Source of the DNA: Bradyrhizobium sp. 132
GTDB lineage: Bacteria > Pseudomonadota > Alphaproteobacteria > Rhizobiales > Xanthobacteraceae
Length of the DNA: 47,282 nucleotides
Direction of reading: 5' to 3'
Assembly (NCBI RefSeq): GCF_023074185.1
Contig: NZ_JADPKY010000168.1
Location: forward strand, 1-47,282
A model generated the notes under the pieces. It had not been told where the DNA came from, searched no databases, and saw nothing but the letters and a program-made list of their open reading frames with translations. The number at the start of each line of letters is the position of its first letter. Position 1 is the first letter of the stretch. A program made the position numbers and the translations under genes. Positions 33,387 to 41,740 of this stretch are shown piece after piece.

Positions 33387-34744
33387 TCGGTGACCGGTGC
33401 CTCGCCTGCCGGTTCGGCGGGAAGGCGGCAGCGCACATAGGTTCGTTCATCCGCGCGCAGCAGTGACAGTGATCCGCTGAGCGCGCGTACGCGCTCATGC
33501 ATGCCGGTCAGGCCACGGCCGAACAAATCGCCTTCGGGAAAGCCGCCGCCGTCGTCGGAAATCTCGATGATGACCGTCTCGCCGGCGAAGGTCGCCTGCA
33601 CATGGGCATTGCTGGCGCCGGCATGGCGCAGCACGTTGGTCAGCGCCTCCTGAATCACGCGATAGACGGTCTGAGCCAGTGGCCCGTCGATCCCGTTGAG
33701 ATCCGGATCAATCGTGTCCGTCAGGCCGATGTAAGGGGCCTGCTTGCGAAAATTCCGGAGCAGCGTCTGCACGCTGGTCTCCAGACCCAATTCCTCGATG
33801 TAGAGCGGTCGCAATCGGTCGAGGATGCGGCGGTTGGTCTGCTGGAGTGCCTCGACCGATTGCAACACCTCTTCCGCCGAATTGCCGAGATGTCCCGCCG
33901 TAGGCGAGGCCTCGACCAATGCGATCGTGCCGACGCGAATGCTGAACAGCAACGGGCCGAGTTCGTCGTGCAGTTCGCGCGCGAGATCGCGCCGCTCGTC
34001 GTCCTGGAGCGACACCAGGCGGTGCAGCAGGTCGCGATTGTCCTGGCTCAATTGCGCCAGCGTTGCGGCCAGCGCATTGGCCTCCTCGCAGCTTTGCCGG
34101 ATTTCCGGCGGTCCTCCGACCGGGATCGGCGTCGCGTAGTCGCCGCGCCGTATCCGCGTGAGCCCTTCGCCGAGATATTGCAGCGGGCGCAGGGCCGATC
34201 CGGCGAAAACATACGCAATTGTGCCGGTGAGCACCATCAGCACGGCGACGAGGGTGGTCAGCGCGAGAAAGCCGATCCACTTCTCGAACAGGTCGGCCGA
34301 CAGGTCCGGCAGGAAGAGGAGATCGCCGACACGCTGGCCGCCGATCATCACCGGAGTTGCCGTGTCCATATCCGGAATGGTGAGCAGGTCGACAAACCAT
34401 TGCGGCACGCCATGCGGCTTGCGCAGACCGTCCTTCACTGAAGACGCGGGACCGGCGTCCACAGCACGGAATTGGATATCAGAGGAGATGTCCAGAGAAT
34501 GGACAAAGGCGTCGAGGGTCTGCCGCGGAGTGTTCGAGGTGCGCAGGGTGTTGTTGAGCGCGGCGGCAACCGTCTGGGTCAAACGCCGCCCCGGCTCGTT
34601 CTCGTCGGCCAGTTGCCCGGCCGCGAAGGTTTGAAGCAGCACGCCGCCCATGATCAGCGCGGCGAGGAAGCCCGTGCCGAGCGGCAGGAACAGTTGGGTT
34701 CTGAACGAGAGGCGTTGCCACATTAGGTCAATTCTAACGCGCAT
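33383..34744 (-). CDS. NarL-type sensor histidine kinase
   Basis: A 453-residue membrane kinase. Membrane helices lie at about 18-40 and 157-182, enclosing a ~115-residue periplasmic sensor. HAMP follows at about 182-235, then a HisKA_3 dimerisation domain with the phosphorylated H259 (DLARELHDELG) and a HATPase domain with the N box EALTNVLRHAGASNAH and G box DDGGGF/GRGLTGMHER. It is divergent from a NarL/FixJ-type response regulator 64 bases away, almost certainly its partner. The signal is unknown. ATG at 34744 has GGAAAGAG about 13 bases upstream; ATG at 34723 is an alternative. Confidence 0.92.
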   Translation of the reverse strand: MRVRIDLMWQRLSFRTQLFLPLGTGFLAALIMGGVLLQTFAAGQLADENEPGRRLTQTVAAALNNTLRTSNTPRQTLDAFVHSLDISSDIQFRAVDAGPASSVKDGLRKPHGVPQWFVDLLTIPDMDTATPVMIGGQRVGDLLFLPDLSADLFEKWIGFLALTTLVAVLMVLTGTIAYVFAGSALRPLQYLGEGLTRIRRGDYATPIPVGGPPEIRQSCEEANALAATLAQLSQDNRDLLHRLVSLQDDERRDLARELHDELGPLLFSIRVGTIALVEASPTAGHLGNSAEEVLQSVEALQQTNRRILDRLRPLYIEELGLETSVQTLLRNFRKQAPYIGLTDTIDPDLNGIDGPLAQTVYRVIQEALTNVLRHAGASNAHVQATFAGETVIIEISDDGGGFPEGDLFGRGLTGMHERVRALSGSLSLLRADERTYVRCRLPAEPAGEAPVTD

Positions 34745-34808
34745 CGGCCGGATTTGCTCTTTCCATTTGTTCCCGGGGGTCTATGAGTCGAAAAACAAGA
34801 GAGCTGCG

Positions 34809-35453
34809 ATGCAAGATTCCACTAAGCCGGCAACCCGAGTTCTGATCGTTGACGACCATCCCGTGGTGCTGTCCGGTTGCCGCACCCTGTTCGCCTCCGA
34901 CCATTCGATCCGGATCGAAGAGGCCGCCGACGCCAAATCCGGGCATCGCGCCTATGTCAGCAAGCGGCCCGACGTCACCGTGATCGACATCAGCCTGCCG
35001 GATGTCTCCGGCTTCGAACTCATGCGGCGCATTCGCAAGGACGATCCGGACGCCAAGATCATCATGTTCAGCATGAATGACGATCCGGCCTTCGTGGTGC
35101 GGGCGGTCGAGCTTGGGGCGCAGGGCTATGTCTCCAAGGGCGACGATCCCCGGATCCTGCTCAAGGCGGTGCGCAAGGTGGTCGCGGGCGACAATTTCAT
35201 CTCGCCGCAGCTCGCGGAAGCCGTGACGTTTTCCGGCGCGGCGATCAAGGCCAACCCGGCCTCGCAGATGACGCCGCGGGAGCTCGAGATTCTTCGCCTG
35301 CTGGGGCGAGGCGACAAGATCGTGGAGGTCGCCGAGGCGCTCGGCATTTCTTACAAGACCGTGGCCAACACCACGTCCCTGCTCAAGCAGAAACTCGGTG
35401 CCAAGAACCATTCCGATCTGATCCGGATCGCGGTGGAAATCGGGATGAGCTGA
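34809..35453 (+). CDS. NarL/FixJ-type response regulator
   Basis: A 214-residue regulator. The receiver domain (about 9-125) has the acidic pair D15/D16, the phosphoacceptor D60 in VIDISLPD, and the lysine in GYVSKGDD. A LuxR-type helix-turn-helix (about 150-207) starts MTPRELEILRLLGRG and includes ALGISYKTVANTTSLLKQKL. AAGAGAG lies 6 bases before the ATG. It is divergent from its likely kinase. Targets are unknown; neither neighbour is an obvious regulon member. Confidence 0.92.
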   Translation: MQDSTKPATRVLIVDDHPVVLSGCRTLFASDHSIRIEEAADAKSGHRAYVSKRPDVTVIDISLPDVSGFELMRRIRKDDPDAKIIMFSMNDDPAFVVRAVELGAQGYVSKGDDPRILLKAVRKVVAGDNFISPQLAEAVTFSGAAIKANPASQMTPRELEILRLLGRGDKIVEVAEALGISYKTVANTTSLLKQKLGAKNHSDLIRIAVEIGMS

Positions 35454-35462
35454 CGCCCAGAG

Positions 35463-35500
35463 CGCCGAACCGGCTGCTCCAGGATGCTGCCGGTTCGGCG
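35463..35500 (+). terminator. Hairpin after the response regulator gene
   Basis: A perfect 12-base stem (35463-35474 with 35489-35500, 14-base loop) lies 9 bases past the regulator's stop. There is no T run, so any termination would be factor-dependent. The rest of 35501-35750 shows nothing I recognise. Confidence 0.5.
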
Positions 35501-35727
35501 GGGCGGAGCGGTCTCGGCGCTGAGCCGGGCAATGCATGGATAGCGCCGATACCATCCGCCGACACAATGGACCGAGCCGGCAGTTCGTTCCGGAACTGTC
35601 CGGTCATTCGGGAAATAATGGCAATGTGCGCCAAGAAATCGCTCGCGAGCATTTGTCGACGCCGAGGCATTGCCAGAAAAAATAGGAACATCTTCTCTCA
35701 CGGGCCGTTTTGGCTCTTGACGATGTC

Positions 35728-35758
35728 GTGACAGGCGACGAAAGCTTGCGCGAATAGT
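35728..35758 (+). promoter_or_regulatory. Candidate promoter of the small RNA
   Basis: GTGACA at 35728-35733 and AATAGT at 35753-35758 are separated by 19 bases, longer than ideal. The expected start, about 35765, is exactly the first base of the first hairpin. Confidence 0.3.
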
Positions 35759-35764
35759 TTTAGC

Positions 35765-35853
35765 GGGTCAGCGACCCCAAGAGGCAAACTGGTCTGCACA
35801 CATCAACGACAGACCTTCCAGGAGAGGGCTGCGGCATTGCCGCAGCCCTTTTT
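35765..35853 (+). ncRNA. Candidate small RNA with three hairpins
   Basis: Three consecutive stem-loops fill 89 bases of a 562-base non-coding gap: GGGTC-AGC-GACCC (35765-35777), GGTCTG-N13-CAGACC (35791-35815) and the terminator GGGCTGCGGC-ATT-GCCGCAGCCC (35826-35848) ending in TTTTT. A candidate promoter sits directly ahead. AGGAGA between hairpins two and three is unpaired, and no CCUCC anti-Shine-Dalgarno loop is seen. I do not recognise it as 4.5S, 6S, tmRNA or RNase P. It could instead be a short leader transcript terminated before thrC. Confidence 0.45.
35826..35853 (+). terminator. Intrinsic terminator upstream of thrC
   Basis: A perfect 10-base stem with an ATT loop is followed by TTTTTATT, the strongest intrinsic terminator in the window. 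It ends the candidate small RNA and isolates thrC from upstream transcription. Confidence 0.88.
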
Positions 35854-36015
35854 ATTGGGCAGCCCTTTTTCGTTGGATCGGCAGGGACGCGAAGCGGTTT
35901 CCCGATGCCGCAAAACACTTTATGGTGGCCCAAGCCTCTGGCTGTTAACAAGTAGTTTCGTAAAATCAAAGGCTTGCGGATCGAGCTCAGGCTCGGCCGG
36001 CCTTTGGAGGGCAGT

Positions 36016-37434
36016 TTGACTCGTTATATCTCGACCCGGGGCGAGGCCCCCGAACTCGGCTTCTGCGACGTGATGCTGACCGGGCTTGCCCGCGACGGCG
36101 GCCTGTATGTGCCGGCCGTCTGGCCGCAACTCTCGACTGAGGCCATCGCCGGCTTCTTCGGTCGTCCCTATTGGGAGGTCGCGGTCGAGGTGATCCGCCC
36201 CTTTGTTGGCGGCGAGATATCGGATGCCGAACTCGGCCGCATGGCGAACGAGGCCTACGCCACCTTCCGCCATCCGGCGGTGGTGCCGCTGCGCCAGATG
36301 GCGGCGCACCAGTTCGTGCTGGAGCTGTTCCACGGTCCGACGCTCGCCTTCAAGGATGTGGCGATGCAGCTGATCTCGCGGCTGATGGACCATGTGCTTG
36401 CCAAGCGCGGCCAGCGCACCACCATCGTGGTCGCGACCTCCGGCGACACCGGCGGTGCTGCGGTCGACGCGTTCGCGGGGCTCGAGAATGTCGATCTCAT
36501 CGTGCTGTTTCCGCACGGCCGCATTTCCGAGGTGCAGCGGCGGATGATGACCTCGACAGGCGCGGCCAATGTCCACGCGCTCGCCATCGAAGGCAATTTC
36601 GACGATTGCCAGGCGCTCGTGAAGGGGATGTTCAACAACCATCGCTTCCGCGATGCGACCTCGCTGTCCGGCGTCAATTCCATCAATTGGGCGCGCATCG
36701 TCTCCCAGGTGGTCTACTATTTCACCTCCGCCATTGCCGCCGGCGCGCCGGCGCGCGCGGTGGACTTCGTCGTGCCGACCGGCAATTTCGGCGACATCTT
36801 TGCCGGCTATGTCGCCAAGCGCATGGGTCTTCCGGTGCGGACTCTAGGCATCGCCGCCAACGTCAACGACATCCTGGCGCGCACGCTGAAGACCGGGATC
36901 TACGAGGTGCGCGAGGTGCACGCGACGGCGTCGCCGTCGATGGACATCCAGATCTCCTCGAATTTCGAGCGGCTGCTGTTCGAGGCTGGCGGGCGCGATG
37001 CCGCCGGCGTGCGCCGGCTGATGGATTCGCTGAAGCAGTCGGGGCGCTTCGTGCTGCCCGATGCGACGCTGGCCGCGATCCGCGAGGAATTCGACGCGGG
37101 CCGCGCCGACGAGACCGAGACCGCGGCCGCGATCCGCGCCGCCTGGCGCGAGGCGGGCGAGTTGGTCGATCCCCACACCGCGGTCGCGCTCGCGGTCGCC
37201 GATCGCGACACCACCGACACGACGGTTCCCAGCATCGTGCTGTCCACCGCCCATCCGGCCAAATTCCCCGACGCGGTCGAGGCGGCCTGCGGCCAGCGGC
37301 CGCAACTGCCGGCCTGGCTCGACGGTCTGATGACCAAATCCGAACACATGAAGGTGATGAAGAACGACCAGGCCGAGGTCGAGCGGTTCGTGCTGTCGGT
37401 CAGCCGCGCCGCGAAACAGGGAGTTGCCGGATGA
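36016..37434 (+). CDS. thrC: Threonine synthase
   Basis: A 472-residue PLP enzyme converting O-phosphohomoserine to threonine. The PLP lysine is K113 in HGPTLAFKDVAMQ, and the phosphate-binding loop is ATSGDTGGAAV. The N-terminal MTRYISTRGEAPELGFCDV and the length match the longer proteobacterial/fungal class. The start is a TTG at 36016, supported by GGAGG six bases upstream and the conserved N-terminus; upstream codons in frame are not conserved. Its TGA overlaps the ATG of the M16 peptidase gene, so the two are coupled. Confidence 0.94.
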   Translation: MTRYISTRGEAPELGFCDVMLTGLARDGGLYVPAVWPQLSTEAIAGFFGRPYWEVAVEVIRPFVGGEISDAELGRMANEAYATFRHPAVVPLRQMAAHQFVLELFHGPTLAFKDVAMQLISRLMDHVLAKRGQRTTIVVATSGDTGGAAVDAFAGLENVDLIVLFPHGRISEVQRRMMTSTGAANVHALAIEGNFDDCQALVKGMFNNHRFRDATSLSGVNSINWARIVSQVVYYFTSAIAAGAPARAVDFVVPTGNFGDIFAGYVAKRMGLPVRTLGIAANVNDILARTLKTGIYEVREVHATASPSMDIQISSNFERLLFEAGGRDAAGVRRLMDSLKQSGRFVLPDATLAAIREEFDAGRADETETAAAIRAAWREAGELVDPHTAVALAVADRDTTDTTVPSIVLSTAHPAKFPDAVEAACGQRPQLPAWLDGLMTKSEHMKVMKNDQAEVERFVLSVSRAAKQGVAG

Positions 37435-38720
37435 GCGTCGAGATTTCCAAGCTTGCGTCCGGCCTGACCGTCGTCACCGACAAGATGCCGCATCTCGAAA
37501 CGGCGGCGCTCGGCGTCTGGGCCGGCGTCGGCGGGCGCGACGAGAAGCCCAACGAGCACGGCATCTCGCATCTTCTCGAACACATGGCGTTCAAGGGCAC
37601 GACGAAACGCTCCTCGCGCGAGATCGTGGAGGAGATCGAGGCGGTCGGCGGCGACCTCAATGCCGGCACCTCGACCGAGACCACGTCCTATTACGCGCGG
37701 GTGCTGAAGGCCGACGTGCCGCTCGCACTCGACGTGCTCGCCGACATCCTCGCCAATCCCGCCTTCGAGCCCGACGAGCTCGAGCGCGAGAAGAACGTCA
37801 TCGTGCAGGAGATCGGCGCGGCGCAGGACACGCCCGACGACGTGGTGTTCGAGCATCTCAACGAGCTCTGTTATCCCGACCAGCCGATGGGCCGTTCGCT
37901 ACTCGGCACTGCGAAGACCTTGCGTGCCTTCAGCCGCGACTCGCTGCGCGACTATCTGTCGACGCATTATCGCGGGCCCGACATGGTGGTGGCGGCGGCC
38001 GGCGCGGTCGATCACAAGCAGGTGGTCGCCGAGGTCGAGCACCGCTTTGCCAGTTTTGAGGGGACGCCGGGTCCCAAGCCGCAATCCGCACAGTTCGGCA
38101 AGGGCGGCACCAAGGTGGTGCATCGCGAGCTCGAGCAGGCGCATCTGACGCTGGCGCTGGAAGGCGTGCCGCAGGGCGATCTGTCGTTGTTCTCGCTCCA
38201 GGTCTTCACCAACATCCTCGGCGGCGGGATGTCGTCGCGGCTGTTCCAGGAGGTCCGCGAGAAGCGCGGCCTCTGTTACTCGATCTACTCGTTCCACGCG
38301 CCCTATACCGACACCGGATTCTTCGGCCTCTACACCGGCACCGATCCGGCCGATGCGCCCGAGATGATGGAAGTCGTGGTCGACATCATGAACGATTCGG
38401 TGGAGACCCTGACCGAGGTCGAAATCGCGCGGGCCAAGGCGCAGATGAAGGCGGGCCTGCTGATGGCGCTGGAGAGCTGCTCGTCGCGCGCCGAGCAGCT
38501 CGCCCGGCATGTGCTGGCCTATGGCCGGCCCCAGACCGCCGAGGAGCTGGTGGCCCGGATCGACGCCGTCAGCGTCGAATCGACCCGGGATGCGGCGCGT
38601 GCGCTGCTTTCGCGCAGCCGCCCTGCGGTTGTCGCATTAGGCAGCGGCAGGGGTCTGGACACGGCGGTGTCTTTTGCGGAAGGATTGACCCGGGCACGCG
38701 CCAAAGCGCGGCTGCATTAG
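37431..38720 (+). CDS. M16-family zinc metallopeptidase (processing-peptidase-like)
   Basis: A 429-residue peptidase related to the beta subunit of mitochondrial processing peptidase. The inverted zinc motif HLLEH is at residues 47-51 and the third ligand is probably E127 (EREKNVIVQEIG). The C-terminal half has the family's GGGMSSRLFQEVREKRGLCYS segment. It is coupled to thrC by a four-base overlap, an arrangement common in alphaproteobacteria. The substrate is unknown. Confidence 0.93.
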   Translation: MSVEISKLASGLTVVTDKMPHLETAALGVWAGVGGRDEKPNEHGISHLLEHMAFKGTTKRSSREIVEEIEAVGGDLNAGTSTETTSYYARVLKADVPLALDVLADILANPAFEPDELEREKNVIVQEIGAAQDTPDDVVFEHLNELCYPDQPMGRSLLGTAKTLRAFSRDSLRDYLSTHYRGPDMVVAAAGAVDHKQVVAEVEHRFASFEGTPGPKPQSAQFGKGGTKVVHRELEQAHLTLALEGVPQGDLSLFSLQVFTNILGGGMSSRLFQEVREKRGLCYSIYSFHAPYTDTGFFGLYTGTDPADAPEMMEVVVDIMNDSVETLTEVEIARAKAQMKAGLLMALESCSSRAEQLARHVLAYGRPQTAEELVARIDAVSVESTRDAARALLSRSRPAVVALGSGRGLDTAVSFAEGLTRARAKARLH

Positions 38721-38759
38721 GAGCCGCGCACGGGCTGATCTGCCCCGGGAAGCATCACC

Positions 38760-39347
38760 ATGGCCCTCTTTCGCCTGCCATCCAGTGGACCTGCCGCGCT
38801 CGCGCCGCGCGGCAACGGCCTGTTGCTACGTGCGCCGCAGATGTCGGACTTCCTGCAGTGGGCGCATTTGCGCGAGTCGAGCCGCGATTATCTGACGCCC
38901 TGGGAGCCGATCTGGCCGTCGGACGATCTCACCCGCTCCGGCTTCCGTCGCCGCCTGCGCCGCTATTCCGAGGACATCGCCGCGGACCGTTCCTATCCCT
39001 TTCTGATCTTCCGCGAGCTCGACGGCGCCATGCTCGGCGGCATCACGCTCGCCAATGTCCGGCGCGGCATCGTCCAGGCCGGCACCATCGGCTATTGGGT
39101 CGGGAAGCCCAACGCCCAGCGCGGCTACATGACGGCCGCGCTGCGGGTGCTGCTGCCGACGCTGTTCGGCGAACTCAATCTGCACCGGGTCGAGGCCGCC
39201 TGCATTCCGACCAATACGCCGTCGATCCGGGTGCTGGAAAAGTGCGGCTTCTCCCGCGAAGGGCTGGCGCGCCGCTATCTCTGCATCAACGGCGTCTGGC
39301 AGGACCATCTGCTGTTCGGTCTGCTGCACGAGGATTTCCGCGGCTGA
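38760..39347 (+). CDS. GNAT acetyltransferase, RimJ/RimL type
   Basis: A 195-residue GNAT enzyme using acetyl-CoA to acetylate an alpha-amino group. The acetyl-CoA region IGYWVGKPNAQRGYMTAALRVLL (about 115-137) and the C-terminal NTPSIRVLEKCGFSREG segment are typical of RimJ/RimL proteins acting on ribosomal proteins. The substrate is not determined. It follows the peptidase gene by 39 bases and is probably the third gene of the thrC unit. Confidence 0.9.
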   Translation: MALFRLPSSGPAALAPRGNGLLLRAPQMSDFLQWAHLRESSRDYLTPWEPIWPSDDLTRSGFRRRLRRYSEDIAADRSYPFLIFRELDGAMLGGITLANVRRGIVQAGTIGYWVGKPNAQRGYMTAALRVLLPTLFGELNLHRVEAACIPTNTPSIRVLEKCGFSREGLARRYLCINGVWQDHLLFGLLHEDFRG

Positions 39348-39400
39348 GCCCGTTCATTCATGTGGCCAAAGTCTCCTTGTGCTGCCTTGTTGTGCTTGCC

Positions 39401-39428
39401 TTGGGTTCGCCGGTTTTGACGATATAAC
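39401..39428 (+). promoter_or_regulatory. Candidate promoter of the secreted hypothetical gene
   Basis: TTGGGT at 39401-39406 and TATAAC at 39423-39428 with a 16-base spacer, 54 bases ahead of the ATG at 39483. Confidence 0.4.
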
Positions 39429-39482
39429 GGCGCAAGGCCGGCCGGCGATCGGCCGGGATGTTGTCGTGGAGTATGGGCGTTG

Positions 39483-40139
39483 ATGGTGCAGAAGTTTCGG
39501 TCATCGCGGAGTGCGTTGCGGCGGGGGACAGCGGTCGCGTTGGCGTTGTCGGTTGCGCTCGTCTCCGTCTCGCCGGCCGCGGCGCAATCGCTGACCGATC
39601 GATTCAAGGGCCTGTTCGGCGGCAAGTCCGACGAGCCGGCACAGCCCAAGCCTGCGCCTGCGCCAGGCCAGCCGGCGGCCGATGACGACGTCGATTGTCC
39701 GCAGGTTACGGTGCGCGCGGGGGCCTCGACCTACGCGGTTGGCGCCACCGGCAAGCCGGCCGTCGGCAATGAGATCCGCTTCCAGGCTACGATCACCAAG
39801 ATGGCGCGTGAATGTACCCGGAACGGTGCCGATATCACGGCCCGGATCGGCATTCAGGGCCGCGTCATCGCCGGTCCCGCCGGTGCGCCTGCGACCGTCG
39901 AGGTGCCCTTGCGCATCGCCGTGGTGCAGGGCGGCGTCGGCGAGAAGGTGATCGCCTCGAAGGCCTACCGGACCACGGTCGAGATGTCGGAGGGCGGCAG
40001 CGTGCCCTTCACGTTCGTCGCCGAGGATCTGGCCTATCCGATGCCTTCGGCCAAGGCCGCCGATTCCTACATCTTCTATGTCGGCTTCGACCCGCAAGCG
40101 CTCTCGCCCGAGCCGAAGGCGCGGGGGAGGAAGAAGTAA
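39483..40139 (+). CDS. Secreted protein of unknown function
   Basis: A 218-residue protein with a signal peptide (about 1-35: ALRRGTAVALALSVALVSVSPAAAQ), a short proline/alanine linker (KPAPAPGQPAADDD) and a beta-rich body. Two cysteines (DVDCPQVTV and ARECTRNGADI) may form a disulfide. The rest looks like a single periplasmic or lipoprotein-like domain; I do not recognise a family. ATG at 39483 directly follows an in-frame TTG. It is monocistronic and convergent with the ATP synthase operon. Confidence 0.8.
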   Translation: MVQKFRSSRSALRRGTAVALALSVALVSVSPAAAQSLTDRFKGLFGGKSDEPAQPKPAPAPGQPAADDDVDCPQVTVRAGASTYAVGATGKPAVGNEIRFQATITKMARECTRNGADITARIGIQGRVIAGPAGAPATVEVPLRIAVVQGGVGEKVIASKAYRTTVEMSEGGSVPFTFVAEDLAYPMPSAKAADSYIFYVGFDPQALSPEPKARGRKK

Positions 40140-40155
40140 CCACGAAAACATAGTT

Positions 40156-40255
40156 GTCATGCCCGGCGAAGGCGGGGCATCCAGTACGCTGCGGCTTCTC
40201 GATTGATCAGGACTGTCTCTGGAATACTGGATCGCCCGCCTTCGCGGGCGATGAC
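40156..40255. repeat. Dispersed intergenic repeat (GTCATGCCCGGCGAAGGCGGG type)
   Basis: Imperfect 31-base arms at 40156-40186 and 40225-40255 (TACTGGATCGCCCGCCTTCGCGGGCGATGAC) flank a 38-base centre. The right arm contains its own hairpin. I remember this as one of the commonest Bradyrhizobium/Rhodopseudomonas intergenic repeats. It lies between convergent genes. Confidence 0.8.
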
Positions 40256-40290
40256 ATCAGGTTTTGCCGATGCAGTGCCCGACAAACGAA

Positions 40291-40317
40291 AAAGCCGGCA
40301 CTCATCGCGCCGGCTTT
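40291..40317 (-). terminator. Intrinsic terminator of the Fo ATP synthase operon
   Basis: AAAGCCGGC pairs with GCCGGCTTT around a nine-base loop. On the minus strand the stem is followed by TTTTTCGTTTG, 23 bases past the atpF stop codon. Confidence 0.85.
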
Positions 40318-40339
40318 CTGATTGGTGAAGCGAGACCCC

Positions 40340-40825
40340 TCAGTTCAGCTTCTGCCGAACCTCGGTGATGCCCTTGGCGAGCAGATCGTCGGCGACGTTG
40401 CCCTTGACCGACTGCGACAGGATCGTGGAGGCGGCCTGGACGGCGGCTTCCGCGGCTGCGGCGCGGACATCGGCCACCGCCTGGGCCTCGGCGAGCGCGA
40501 TCTTGCCTTCCGCGGTCTTGGTTCTGCGGGCGACGAAGTCTTCCATCTTTGCCTTGGCCTCGGTCGCGATGCGCTCGGCTTCGGACTTGGCGTTGGCGAT
40601 GATGTCGGCAGCCTCGCGCTCGGCCGTCGCGGTGCGCGCCTTGTAGTCGGCGAGCACCTTGGCCGCCTCCTGCTTGAGGCGCGTCGCGTCGTCGAGCTCG
40701 GCCTTGATGCGGGCTGCGCGATGATCGAGCGTCGTCAGCAGGGTCTTGTGGATGCCGAGATAGGCAAACACGAGCATCAGGATGACGAAGGCGACGGCGA
40801 CCCAAAATTCAGGTTCGAAGAACAT
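40340..40825 (-). CDS. atpF: ATP synthase Fo subunit b
   Basis: A 161-residue peripheral-stalk subunit. One N-terminal membrane helix (about 5-25) is followed by a long charged coiled coil that holds the stator to F1. It is the last gene of the operon; 5 bases separate it from the b' gene. Having two different b-type genes is typical of photosynthetic and related alphaproteobacteria. Confidence 0.93.
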   Translation of the reverse strand: MFFEPEFWVAVAFVILMLVFAYLGIHKTLLTTLDHRAARIKAELDDATRLKQEAAKVLADYKARTATAEREAADIIANAKSEAERIATEAKAKMEDFVARRTKTAEGKIALAEAQAVADVRAAAAEAAVQAASTILSQSVKGNVADDLLAKGITEVRQKLN

Positions 40826-40830
40826 ATCGA

Positions 40831-41397
40831 CTAACCCTTCAAGGACGCATCGACCGCGGCATTGACCGACGCGGCGTCGGGAACGACACCGGTAAGCTGC
40901 TGCACGATCTGGCCGGCCGCATCGGCTGCGATGCCGCGGACGTTGCTCATGGCGGCGGTGCGGGTCGAGGCGATGGTCTTCTCCGCCCCGGCGAGCCTGG
41001 CCGCCAGCTGTTCTTCCAGCGTCTTGCGCTCGGCTTCCGCCTGCGCATTCGCCTTCTCGCGGGATTCGTTGCCGATCGCCTGTGCTCGCGTGCGCGCCGA
41101 GGCGAGCTCGCTTTCATAGGCCTTCAGCGCGGCGTCGGACTGGTCCTTCAGCTTCTGCGCTTCGGCGAGGTCACCCTCGATCTTGTTCTGACGCGCCTCG
41201 ATCGCACCGCCGATACGCGGCAGAGCGAGCTTGGACACGATCACGTAAAGCAGGACGAAGAAGATCGCGAGCGACACCAGCTGTGAAGCGAAGCTGCTGC
41301 TCTCGAACGGCGGGAAGCCGCCACCGTGGTGACTACCGTCAGCCTCGGTGTGGGCGCCCGCCGCCGGACCTTTTGCGCCGCCATGACTTTCAGCCAT
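40831..41397 (-). CDS. atpX: ATP synthase Fo subunit b'
   Basis: A 188-residue b-type subunit with a ~35-residue histidine/glycine-rich N-terminal extension (MAESHGGAKGPAAGAHTEAD and SHHGGG), a membrane helix at about 39-59 (LVSLAIFFVLLYVIVSKLAL) and a coiled coil. It forms a heterodimer with b. Naming varies (atpF', atpF2, atpX, atpG). Confidence 0.92.
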   Translation of the reverse strand: MAESHGGAKGPAAGAHTEADGSHHGGGFPPFESSSFASQLVSLAIFFVLLYVIVSKLALPRIGGAIEARQNKIEGDLAEAQKLKDQSDAALKAYESELASARTRAQAIGNESREKANAQAEAERKTLEEQLAARLAGAEKTIASTRTAAMSNVRGIAADAAGQIVQQLTGVVPDAASVNAAVDASLKG

Positions 41398-41456
41398 GGA
41401 GTACTCCTGTTGCAGTCATGCGCGCCGCTTCGGTTGAAGCGGCGCGAAACACGTCC

Positions 41457-41687
41457 TCAGAGCGGAACGAACAGCAGCAGCAGCGCGATCAGCAGCGAGA
41501 AAATGCCGAGCGCTTCGGTCACGGCGAAGCCGAAGATCAAATTGCCGAACTGGCCCTGAGCAGCCGAAGGGTTGCGAACGGCTGCGGCGAGGTAGTTGCC
41601 GAAGATCACGCCGACGCCGACGCCCGCGCCGCCCATGCCGATGCATGCGATGCCCGCGCCGATAAGTTTTGCTGCTGCCGGATCCAT
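41457..41687 (-). CDS. atpE: ATP synthase Fo subunit c
   Basis: A 76-residue, two-helix subunit of the proton-driven c-ring. The first helix is glycine-rich (IGMGGAGVGVGVIFGNYL), the polar loop is RNPSAAQGQ, and the proton-carrying acidic residue is Glu in AVTEALGIFS (about E58). The larger open frame upstream overlaps atpB in another frame and is not coding. It lies 53 bases after atpB. Confidence 0.95.
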   Translation of the reverse strand: MDPAAAKLIGAGIACIGMGGAGVGVGVIFGNYLAAAVRNPSAAQGQFGNLIFGFAVTEALGIFSLLIALLLLFVPL

Positions 41688-41740
41688 TTTAGACTCCTTG
41701 GAAGAAAGATTGGGTTGTGGGTGGAAATTCCCCGGACCGC

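Noticed and set aside
36171..37430. Long plus-strand extension of the M16 peptidase frame
   Set aside because: It overlaps thrC in another frame and is arginine-rich; the conserved peptidase N-terminus begins at 37431 with a stop/start overlap.
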